Source: RGIG1828 sp045541875 (GTDB taxonomy: Bacteria > Bacillota > Clostridia > UMGS1810). From it: a stretch of DNA of 64,000 bases. Made by a program: the position numbers and the translations under genes. Under the pieces are notes generated by a model. The model saw nothing but the letters and a program-made list of their open reading frames with translations, ran no database searches and was not told the DNA's origin. The stretch's first letter is position 1. The number at the start of each line of letters is the position of its first letter. Shown here piece by piece: positions 1 through 9,600 of this stretch. Location: NCBI GenBank assembly GCA_045541875.1, contig JAZQJX010000096.1, positions 80,502 through 144,501 of the forward strand. Reading direction: 5' to 3'.

Positions 1-1
1 A

Positions 2-2314
2 GCAAAATATGCAAAAAAAGGTGTAGAACTGATGAAAGGCTTTGCCGCGTGGGCGGACAGCGGATATAAATCAGCAAACCTTACAATTGGCCATTGGGCA
101 CAGGCAATGGGTATAGGATTTGACTCTTTCTATAACTATATGAATTCCACACCCGAGGGCAAAAAAGATATTAAATATCTCAAAGAGCGTATGGTTGAAC
201 TTCAATATGCAGATCACATCGCTTCATATTCCAAAGGTATAACATCAGGACCGACGTGGATAACATATCAGGATAACTTTGTCGGATGTATCGGCGGCGG
301 TATGATGTGTATGCTTCTTGCAATATGTGATGAACCTGGAATTGAGGAAGAATCGGAATATCTTCTTGAAAATGTGCTCCGTTCTCTCTATATTGCTGCA
401 GAAACTTTCTATCCCGACGGCGGATATTACGAGGGATTAACCTACGGTGATATGATGTTTGAAAACTTCACCAATGCACTTGATGCTCTCTTCAGTTGCT
501 GTAAAACAGATTACGGCATTGGCAGAGTCCCCGGATTCAAGGAGGCAGGTCAATATTTCGTATATCTCAATTCACCCACAGGAAGACTCAATTTCCACGA
601 TGATGACGGAGTATACTATAACAGATTTGTTCCCGAATATATGGCGTTCAGATACGGCGAAAACTATACAGCTCAGATGGGAAGAGACAGCAAACGCCTT
701 GCTGATCTGAAATTTTCAATAAACTACAGTCTTAAAGGTCTTTACTATTATGATAAAACCCTTACAGATAAAGGAATCAAGCCCGATGTATCGGATGCTC
801 CTCTTGATAAGTATATCTCAAACATCGGTACAGGAACTTTCCGAAGCAGTCATGCAGACGAAAAACTGACATATATAGGTTATCACGGCGGATATACAAA
901 CATTCCGCACGATATGCTAGACCTTGGAGAATTTGTGTTTGCATCGGACGGAGTTATGTGGGCATGCGACCTTGGAAAGGATGATTACGGTCTCCCCGGA
1001 TATTTCCAGATTTCAGGATATAACATCTACAGGAAACGACCTGAGGGCAAAAACTGCCTCGTTCTCAATCCGGCAAAAGATGTTTCAAACTATTTTGGTC
1101 AGGAAGTAGGGGCAAATACTGAACTTGTTCTTCTTGATGAAAATAAACCCAAAGGTGCAATGGCGGCACTCGACCTTACAAAAGCATATTCAAGAGATGC
1201 TTCAAAATATGTGAGAGGCTACTATTTCGGTGATAACAGAAGAACATTGACAGTTCAGGATGAAGTGAGCCTGAAAGATGTAACAGAGGCATACTGGTTT
1301 ATGCATACATCTGCAACTGTTCGTATTGTAGACAATAATCACGCCATTTTAACAAAAGACGGAAAATCACTTAGTGTTGAAGTGTATTGCAATCAGCCGG
1401 GCTTTGAACTTAAAAATATGCCGGCATCACCACTCGCGACTTCTCCTGTAATTGCAGGACAAAAGCAAAATACGGGATATACAAAACTTGCAGTCCATCA
1501 TCCGTCAGCAAAAGGTGAACTTGTAATTTCGGTAAAACTTTCACCTGTATCAGGTGTGAATGCTCCGCTGGAATATAAACCCATAAGCGAATGGACAATT
1601 CCTGACGGTGACCTTCCCAAGGCACCGAACTTCACAGGTGTATACTATGACGGCAAAATTATGCCAAACTTTGTTCCCGGAAAAACTTCATACACAGTAA
1701 ATCTTCCGTACGGAACACGATATGTTCCTTTAATTACCGCAACAAGTGACAAAGGAACAGTAGAAGTTATTCAGGCACAGTCATTCTCTGATGTTGCAAT
1801 AGTTTCCATAAAATGTGATGGATTCGAGGATAAAGTTTGCACAGTCAGATTTAACGTTTCAAATGACAGACCTGTAAATGTTGTAAAGGCATATTCAAAC
1901 GCAATTCCGTCAGTCGGAGTTCCCGGCGAAAAAATTTCACCGGTTTCAGTATCGGTACGTGGTGCGTCAATGGGTGATTCAAACCTGACAAAACTTGCAG
2001 ACGGAAATCTTTCAACTTCCTATACAATTTCTTCTGTAAATACGTGGATAGAATATGACCTCGGTCAGATAAAGAATATAAAAGGTGTTGCAATGGCATT
2101 TTCTGATGGTGACAATAATGTTTATGCATACAAAATTTTGTATTCTCAGGATGGAACAAACTTTACGGAAGTATATGACGGACTTGCAACCGGAACATCA
2201 TCCTCTGTTGAAACCCTTGAAATTCCGTCAAGTGCAAGATATGTGAGATTTGTTGGAATGGGCACAACAAGGGCTTCTGCTAAGACAAATCTTACGGAAC
2301 TTGCAGTATATTGA
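2..2314 (+). CDS. Heparinase II/III-like polysaccharide lyase, 5' end missing
   Basis: Secreted lyase-like protein acting on a uronic-acid polysaccharide (inferred). The reading frame is open to the left edge, so the true start lies outside the window and the signal peptide is not visible. The remaining part aligns along its whole length with the middle of the 6609-11768 protein. It has an alpha-helical lyase region with GGYYEGLTYGDM, a beta-sandwich part with HGGYTN followed by HDMLDLGEF, a cadherin-like beta segment, and an F5/8 type C (discoidin) domain over about the last 130 residues. The gene ends 20 bases before the next start with no terminator between, so the two are probably co-transcribed. 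Substrate unknown; the superfamily assignment is firm, the activity is inferred. Confidence 0.85.
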   Translation, partial: AKYAKKGVELMKGFAAWADSGYKSANLTIGHWAQAMGIGFDSFYNYMNSTPEGKKDIKYLKERMVELQYADHIASYSKGITSGPTWITYQDNFVGCIGGGMMCMLLAICDEPGIEEESEYLLENVLRSLYIAAETFYPDGGYYEGLTYGDMMFENFTNALDALFSCCKTDYGIGRVPGFKEAGQYFVYLNSPTGRLNFHDDDGVYYNRFVPEYMAFRYGENYTAQMGRDSKRLADLKFSINYSLKGLYYYDKTLTDKGIKPDVSDAPLDKYISNIGTGTFRSSHADEKLTYIGYHGGYTNIPHDMLDLGEFVFASDGVMWACDLGKDDYGLPGYFQISGYNIYRKRPEGKNCLVLNPAKDVSNYFGQEVGANTELVLLDENKPKGAMAALDLTKAYSRDASKYVRGYYFGDNRRTLTVQDEVSLKDVTEAYWFMHTSATVRIVDNNHAILTKDGKSLSVEVYCNQPGFELKNMPASPLATSPVIAGQKQNTGYTKLAVHHPSAKGELVISVKLSPVSGVNAPLEYKPISEWTIPDGDLPKAPNFTGVYYDGKIMPNFVPGKTSYTVNLPYGTRYVPLITATSDKGTVEVIQAQSFSDVAIVSIKCDGFEDKVCTVRFNVSNDRPVNVVKAYSNAIPSVGVPGEKISPVSVSVRGASMGDSNLTKLADGNLSTSYTISSVNTWIEYDLGQIKNIKGVAMAFSDGDNNVYAYKILYSQDGTNFTEVYDGLATGTSSSVETLEIPSSARYVRFVGMGTTRASAKTNLTELAVY

Positions 2315-2334
2315 GAAAAGGAGAGATTTGCAAT

Positions 2335-3879
2335 ATGAAAAAAATAATATCATTTACTTTGTCTTTGCTTCTGATTTTCTCCCTTTCTGTTCCCGTGACA
2401 ACCCATGCCGCTCCTGCAGAACTTGTTGGGAGCGGATTGCCGGAGGCAACTCTTAATTACTGTATCGGTGATTATGAAATGAACATAGTGTCCGGTGGTA
2501 TGACAGTAAATTATCCGTCTGCCGGCATATATCTCATTGCTCCCGATGATTCAGGATATGTATCAAAATACCAGATTAAATATCCTTTGGACGAAGTTGA
2601 AGACAAGATTACATTCAGTTTTGTTCTGAATCTTGAAGGACCGCCGACATATGCAACTATGAATGTATATGCAAAAGATATGGTAACCAAGCACAACAGT
2701 TTCAATCTTTTGTGCGAAGGCGAAGATTCAAACAAATGGCTTGCAACAGACAGCCCTATGATAACGGGAACCGACAATGTAAAGTTTATCGTTGATATGA
2801 CTACAGGCGAATACTTTGGTTCTGTCAACAACATCGAACTTCTTGAAATCGGAAGCGGAACAAATTCCGTTGAGGATTTGTCGGGCGGTATCGGTATGGT
2901 AGAGATTGAAGTCGGAATGAACATCGGCAGTGCCGGAGTTCAGGTTAAAGATTGCTCCGTATCAGACTCTTCAGGTGCAATACTTGGTCAGGGAAAACCT
3001 GAACAGAAACTCACATACACCGATGGTTATTACGAATCGGAAATCATTCCATATGAATCCAACCGCATATATTATAAAGCAAATGGTACAGCATATGTAC
3101 AAAATCATAATAATGACCGTCACACAAGCAGTTTCAGGATAAAAAGCAAAAAATATCAGAGCGATCCCACGCAAGGTGACAAACTCATTTTTGAATTTGA
3201 CCTTAATGCAGCAGGAAATCCTTTTTATCCCGATGGTTCAAAATTCAATCTGTATTCAGCCAACAACTCTGAAACACCGATTCTTACCATTACAGACCTT
3301 ATGTGGAGTACGGGAGAATGGAAACTTAACGGTAATACACCGTCAAGTCTTCAGAGACAAGTCATAAAATTTACCGTTGATGTCTCCACGGGTGATTGGA
3401 CAATGTATGCAGGCAACTATCAGTTCACCGGAAACAGGGGAGCAGGAACGGTTGACACTTCAAACGGCGTTGGTATGGCAGAGTTTGTTATAAGAACAGA
3501 ATATGTTAAGGGAGCTTCAATAAACATAAATGCAATGAAACTGTACACCGTTGCTAAAACCGGTATATCAGATGTTGAGTTTATGGTAGGAGATTCAGAG
3601 ATTGAAAGTTCCGAGGAACTGGAATCGGGAGATACTTTAAGTGCAAAATTCAATCTTTTCAATTCCGGTGCCGAAAGAAACGCTGTGCTTATTGTCGCTG
3701 TGTATGACGGTAACAGGACAATCGCTTTGAAAACAAAAACAGTGTCTTTAAACGGAGAAAGTCAGGAGGAAATCTCCATCGACATTCCCGATAAAGAAGA
3801 GGCATACACCGTTGAATGTTATATGTTTGACTCACTGTCTTCATATAATCCAATAACATCGGTGCGGAGTCTCGAATAA
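2335..3879 (+). CDS. Secreted protein with two tandem about 190-residue modules and a C-terminal domain
   Basis: A 514-residue exported protein of unknown function. ATG 2335 is chosen over the upstream in-frame TTG at 2311 because a GGAGA-type site precedes it and a clean signal peptide follows (MKKIISFTLSLLLIFSL, cleavage near residue 25). The mature part holds two related modules at about residues 28-215 and 220-405. Each begins with a G-x-G/K-x-P motif, then a DGxY strand, and contains 'DLSGGIGMVE' or 'DTSNGVGMAE'-like segments. A C-terminal domain of about 100 residues follows. The same modules recur in the next gene and at the end of the 6609-11768 lyase. They look like beta-sandwich carbohydrate-binding or concanavalin-like folds (inference). 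Likely an accessory of the neighbouring lyase. Confidence 0.8.
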   Translation: MKKIISFTLSLLLIFSLSVPVTTHAAPAELVGSGLPEATLNYCIGDYEMNIVSGGMTVNYPSAGIYLIAPDDSGYVSKYQIKYPLDEVEDKITFSFVLNLEGPPTYATMNVYAKDMVTKHNSFNLLCEGEDSNKWLATDSPMITGTDNVKFIVDMTTGEYFGSVNNIELLEIGSGTNSVEDLSGGIGMVEIEVGMNIGSAGVQVKDCSVSDSSGAILGQGKPEQKLTYTDGYYESEIIPYESNRIYYKANGTAYVQNHNNDRHTSSFRIKSKKYQSDPTQGDKLIFEFDLNAAGNPFYPDGSKFNLYSANNSETPILTITDLMWSTGEWKLNGNTPSSLQRQVIKFTVDVSTGDWTMYAGNYQFTGNRGAGTVDTSNGVGMAEFVIRTEYVKGASININAMKLYTVAKTGISDVEFMVGDSEIESSEELESGDTLSAKFNLFNSGAERNAVLIVAVYDGNRTIALKTKTVSLNGESQEEISIDIPDKEEAYTVECYMFDSLSSYNPITSVRSLE

Positions 3880-3904
3880 AAAATAAAAACAGGAGGATTT
3901 GGAA

Positions 3905-6505
3905 ATGAAAAAAGTATTATCATTTGTTTTATCTCTGGTACTTGTTTTTTCACTTTGCATTGTACCCACTCTTGGCGTTCATGCATTTGAAACATCAGTA
4001 CCGTCAACCACAAATGTGGTTGGAAGCGGCGTACCCGCAGCAAACTATATTTACAGTGATGGTGACTACCGCTTTGAAGTAACCCCCGGAGGTTGTATTG
4101 CTCAGTATTATAACGGAGCATTCCAACTTTCCACACCTGACACAGGATGGCATGATACATACTATTGTATTGATTATCCGATTGATGCAAACACAGGAGT
4201 GTACAGCTTAAATCTGGATATACAACTGGTGTCAGATGCCCGTGTCGTAAAATTCTTTGTTTATGGCAAAGATAAGACCACAAGATATATTAACGGTGCT
4301 GAATTGACATACTGGAACAGTATTATGTGGAAAGCAGGAGACCAGAATGCTAAAGCCGGAGACAAATTTAAATTTACTATCGATACCAATACAGGTAAAT
4401 ATTCCGGAAAATTAAACGATAAGGTCTTTTCACCTCTTGGAGATATGACAAACAGTATCGCAGATCTTTCGGGCGGTATCGGAAGATTTGTTATAGGTAT
4501 TTCCTACGACTCAACTGAAACAAAGGGATCAGGCGCATACATAAGCAGATCAGCAATCGTCAATGAAACAACAGGAGAACTTCTTGCGGGAGGAATTCCC
4601 ACCAATAATCACACATACAAAGATGGTGATTTTGAAACTGCCATTGTTCCCTATGAGTCACAGCGTGCTCAGTACACCGGTGCTGCTAATGTTTCAATCG
4701 TAAACCACAATAATGACAGACACATATCAGCACTTCAGATCAAGAATAACAGAGAAAACTCTGCTAATCTTACTTTTGAGTATGACATACAGGCAACAGG
4801 ACATAAATTGTATACAGAAGGAACAGCACTCAAGGTATATAGCAAGACAGATTCCACAACTCCGATTCTCAGCTTCGGCAATATGTTGTACAGTTCTGGT
4901 GAATGGAGATTGAACGGTGACACTCCTTCCAGCATGAATCGCATCACAATTAAACTTAATATCGACCTTACAACCGGTACATGGACACTTTACGGCGGCA
5001 ATTATCCGTTTAATGGCGGTTCTGGTACCATAGATGTATCAAACGGAATCGGTATGGCAGAACTTGCACTGAAAACAGATTATTATGCCGGAGATTCAAT
5101 CGTGGTTTATGGTCTTAAACTCACAGAAACAACAAAACCATATGCAACATATTCTGATCATAATGTGCTCATAAACGGTGTTCCGAGACTCGGTGGCACA
5201 CACAGTGGCATAGATGTAACTATAGGAAGTAATACAGTTACCAGTGAAAACGGTGTTATTGTTATGTCAGGTACAGGTGCAAGAATTCAGTTTGCCCGTA
5301 CAATAGATGCAAATTATGATAAGAAAGTGTATATCGAAGCGGTTGTATCTTCTGATAAAGCACTTACAAATGAGGCAACAGTTCAGTTCAACGCTATGTC
5401 AAATGAGGGCAATTCACCTTACCAGATTTCAGGTGCTAACAGCCAGTTCTACAGCACAGACTTCAGCGTTCCGAACCAAAAGTATGTTATAGGAATTGTT
5501 GTTGATATGAAAAACGACAACTATTCAATCATTCAAAACGGAACAATTGCAAAATCAGGTACTATTGCGCACGCAGACAAAAATATAAGATGGATGTTCC
5601 TTGGTTTTGGCGACCCCGAAGCAAAACTCACAGTTCATAATATTAAATATATGGACATTGAACCAATCACATATGATGCAGCAACCAACACATATTTTGA
5701 TGCATCCTCAATCCTTGCAAATGGAATTGTCCACTATGCAGGTGTTACACAGTGGACAGAAAACGGTGTAACAGTGGGTATCAGCACAGCAGGTGAGGTA
5801 TCTGTTGAAAAATTAAGTGACTGCGAAGGAATCAAAGTTACATCTTCTGATTCGTCAGAAGACTGGGCAAGAGCAACAGTTTCCTATAACTTTAACTCAG
5901 AAAACTTTGCAGACAAATATGCCCGCGTACTTTGGGATATTGAGATTGAAGGAACAGAAAGTCAGACTGTTTCGGTTGCTTCAAGAACAGCAAGCGGAAA
6001 CTTCCCCGTGAATGTTAAAAAGACATTGACAGCCGGAAGACATACAATCGAATTTGCATATAGCCCCATCACAAAAGCATATATTTGCTTCTTTGACGGC
6101 GTAAATAACGGAAAAATCAAAATTAGTGAATCGGAATTGTCAAATGTTATGCTCGAATGGAACGGTGCTGACAATGCAGATGTTATGACTCTCAAAAACG
6201 TAAGAGTTATGAAACTTGCAGACGAAGGTACAGATACAGTAGGCGATATTGTCATTGCAGAGGACAATATGTCAGCGAGCGTAAATGTTAAAATCGAAAA
6301 ACTTTTCAGCACATTGGATGGTGAAGTTAATCTCTTTATTGCATCCTACGCTGATGGTGGACAGGAACTTAAAGCGGTTAATGTAACAAAGCAGAATTTA
6401 ACAAAAGGTGATAACCCAATTAATGTTTCTCTCGAATCGCTGGAAGGCGGAACACTAATTAAAGCGTTCCTCTGGGAAGCAGAAAACAATGCTCCTTTGA
6501 AATAA
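3905..6505 (+). CDS. Large secreted multi-module protein, paralogue of upstream gene
   Basis: An 866-residue exported protein of unknown function. ATG 3905 has AGGAGG at 3891-3896, eight bases upstream; an in-frame TTG at 3899 is too close to that site. The signal peptide is MKKVLSFVLSLVLVFSL, very like that of the preceding gene. Modules in order: two about 190-residue modules shared with the upstream gene (about 36-225 and 228-412), two further beta-rich segments (about 420-580 and 585-770) containing 'RIQFARTID' and 'WARATVSYNF', and a C-terminal domain ending 'VSLESLEGGTLIKAFLWEA' then PLK. It sits 25 bases after its neighbour and is followed by a terminator, so genes 1-3 of the island probably form one transcript. 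Confidence 0.8.
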   Translation: MKKVLSFVLSLVLVFSLCIVPTLGVHAFETSVPSTTNVVGSGVPAANYIYSDGDYRFEVTPGGCIAQYYNGAFQLSTPDTGWHDTYYCIDYPIDANTGVYSLNLDIQLVSDARVVKFFVYGKDKTTRYINGAELTYWNSIMWKAGDQNAKAGDKFKFTIDTNTGKYSGKLNDKVFSPLGDMTNSIADLSGGIGRFVIGISYDSTETKGSGAYISRSAIVNETTGELLAGGIPTNNHTYKDGDFETAIVPYESQRAQYTGAANVSIVNHNNDRHISALQIKNNRENSANLTFEYDIQATGHKLYTEGTALKVYSKTDSTTPILSFGNMLYSSGEWRLNGDTPSSMNRITIKLNIDLTTGTWTLYGGNYPFNGGSGTIDVSNGIGMAELALKTDYYAGDSIVVYGLKLTETTKPYATYSDHNVLINGVPRLGGTHSGIDVTIGSNTVTSENGVIVMSGTGARIQFARTIDANYDKKVYIEAVVSSDKALTNEATVQFNAMSNEGNSPYQISGANSQFYSTDFSVPNQKYVIGIVVDMKNDNYSIIQNGTIAKSGTIAHADKNIRWMFLGFGDPEAKLTVHNIKYMDIEPITYDAATNTYFDASSILANGIVHYAGVTQWTENGVTVGISTAGEVSVEKLSDCEGIKVTSSDSSEDWARATVSYNFNSENFADKYARVLWDIEIEGTESQTVSVASRTASGNFPVNVKKTLTAGRHTIEFAYSPITKAYICFFDGVNNGKIKISESELSNVMLEWNGADNADVMTLKNVRVMKLADEGTDTVGDIVIAEDNMSASVNVKIEKLFSTLDGEVNLFIASYADGGQELKAVNVTKQNLTKGDNPINVSLESLEGGTLIKAFLWEAENNAPLK

Positions 6506-6537
6506 TCAAATAAAACGCAAATAAACGATAATAATAT

Positions 6538-6589
6538 AGGGCTGTCTCTTTGAGTGTATAATCAGCATTTGATGAGATAGCCCTGTTTT
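6538..6589 (+). terminator. Rho-independent terminator after the first three island genes
   Basis: Arms AGGGCTGTCTC (6538-6548) and GAGATAGCCCT (6574-6584) pair over 11 bases with one G-T pair and are followed by GTTTTATC. It separates the first three genes from the large lyase at 6609. Confidence 0.75.
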
Positions 6590-6608
6590 ATCAAAAAGAG
6601 GAATTTTT

Positions 6609-9600
6609 ATGAGAAAATCATTAATTTCAATATTAATAACTGTATCATTGATTTTTGGCATAATGCCAAAAAGTTTCGGTGCGGATTCATCCGCCGTCAT
6701 AAAGGATTATACCTTTGGCGGAACATCCGGAAATATTATGTATGGAAACATTTCCGGTGAAGTATCCTATATATCTCCCGAAGAGGGCGTAAAAGCAGTG
6801 CATTGGGCTTCGTCATCAGACAAAAGTACTGATGCCATTGCGGACATAAGCCTTCCTGAAATGGAAGAAAAGAAAAACTATGTGTTTGATATGAGATTAA
6901 AAATAAATAAACTGACAGGTTCATCCGTCATTGGATTTCTTGATTCAAAAGAATCGGACGGAAGCTGGACAGTAAATGGATTTGATCTTTCATCAGACGG
7001 TAAACTTACAAAAACAGGTTCAAGTTCCGCTACAATTCCCTTTGGCGAGTGGGTGAGACTTTCATTCATATACAATCTTTCCGAGGGTAGGATATATGTA
7101 TATGTAAACGGAACGCAAAAGATTTCAAACTGGAACTGGTCAACAAGAGGAGCAAAGCCGGTATACTGGAGATTTGACATAGACAGTCCTCAAAATTCAG
7201 AATTGGACATATACATCGATTGGCTTCGCATTTATGATGGTTCTGCACTTTTGGATGACTCTTATTTTGAACAGGATAATACCTATTCTGTTATGGATGA
7301 TCCAAAGAAATTGGATAATGCAATATCTGGAAAAACCGTATTTCTTCTGACAAATAATGCTGTGTATCACAACGGGAAGAAAGAAATAATACAAAACGAA
7401 AATGAAAAGATCAAAACCGTCAATAACATATGGATGGTTCCTGAAAATACTCTGAAAAAAATTAATGATGGAAAAAATCTTTCATATGACGCGAATACAA
7501 GCACTGTAACTCTCGGTGACAAAAAAGCTGTCATATCACCTGTTTTTCAGGATGGTATTATGTATCTTCCTCTTACAGAGGTTGTTGAAAAACTTATGTC
7601 AAAAAAGGTGATTTACGATGTCAGGGATATGGCGATAATAGGAGATTCTGTCGCAGACGTCAGAGAAGATGTTGAGATGTATCTTGACAAACAAAAGAAA
7701 TTCTACGACTATGACCTCATATACCGTTATCTTTTGTTTGATAATCCTACCGGAGAAAAAATAGTGTCTGACCTCATACAAAGATATCCTGCAAATTCAC
7801 ATCCGAGAATTTACTGGACAAATGATGATAAAGATTATGTTTTGTCAAAAACTAATTCAGACACGCGCTGGAGAAGTGAATATAATCAAAATATTAACGT
7901 GGCAGAAAATGTTCTTACTGCCGATATGTCCGGAGAATATAATGCATCAGATTCTGAAAAACAAAATGCGGCAAGCAGTTTTCAGACTAATATAACTTCC
8001 CTTGCATCTGCATACATTCTCACGGGCAATGAAAAATATGCAAAAAAAGGCATTGAGATAATGAAAGGTTTTGCATCCTGGGACAACCTTGATTATAATA
8101 CATCAACTCTTGCCATAGGCTACTGGTCTCAGGGGATGGGCATCGGATTTGATGCTTTCTACAACTATATGAATTCTACAAGCGAAGGAAAAGAAGATAT
8201 AGCATACTTCAAGGAACGTATCAGAGAACTTGTGTTCAAACAGCATACAGAGGCTTATAAAAACGGTCCTGCTTTCGGACCTGCGTGGATAACCTTGCAG
8301 GATAACTTTGTGGGTTGCATAGGCGGTGGAATGATGTGTCTTCTTCTGGCTGTATGCGATGAAGATGACTTAAAAGAAGAATCGGAATTCCTTCTTGAAA
8401 ATGTACTTCGTTCGCTCTATATCGCCGCAGAAGTTTTCTTCCCCGACGGAGGATATTATGAAGGTGTAACATATGCCGATATGATGCTTGAAAACTTTAC
8501 AAATGCACTTGATGCTCTTTTCAACTGCTGTAACACGGATTACGGTATCGGAAATGTACCCGGATTTTCAAAAGCCGGAGAATACTTTGTGTATATGAAC
8601 ACACCCGATGGCAGACTCAATTTTCACGATGACGGCGGAAGATATTACAACCGTTTTGTGCCTGAATATATGGCATACAGATACGGTGAAAATGAAACGG
8701 GAATTTTAGGAAGAATCAGCAAAGATATTGCCGGACTCGGTTCTGTACCGAATTACGGACTTAAAGGACTTTATTATTATGATAAAGCAATAACCGACAA
8801 AAATATCACATTTGATGTGTCAGAGGCTGATCTTGATAAATATTTTGACAATATCGGCACCGGTACATTCAGAAACAGCCACACCGACGAAGCACCCACA
8901 TATGCAGGCTTTCATGGCGGATATACCAACATTTCTCACGATATGCTTGACCTCGGAGAATTTTCGTTCATATCAGACGGCGTTGTCTGGGCATCTGACC
9001 TCGGTTCAGACAGTTACTCTCTTCCGGAATATTTTCAGGAATCGGGATATAAGATATACAGAAAACGTCCTGAGGGCGAAAACTGCCTGGTTATAAATCC
9101 CGGAGTTGATACCGATTCATATTACGGTCAAAAGATTGGAGCAAAAGCAGAACTTGCAAAAATTGACATAAATAAGCCGAAAGGTGCTATGTCTGTTCTT
9201 GACCTTACAGATGCCTACGAAAGAGATGTATCCAAATATCAAAGAGGCTATTATTTCGGAGATGACAGACGTACCTTTAAGATTCAGGATGAAGTGAATC
9301 TCAAGGGAAATAGTGAAGTATACTGGTTTATGCATACTTTGGCTGAAATAACAATCAACTCCAATAATAGTGCAACACTCAGAAAAGACGGAAAAACTTT
9401 AAATGTCGAGGTATATTGTAATCAGGAAGGATTTGAACTCAAATCTATGAGTGCATCACCCCTTCCCACATCTCCCTCGGTTTCAGGACAAGCATCTAAT
9501 CAGGGATATTCAAAACTTGCAATTTATCATCCCGATGCAAACGGAAATCTTGTGATTTCAGTTAAACTTTCTCCCGAATCGGAATATGAAAATTCACTTT

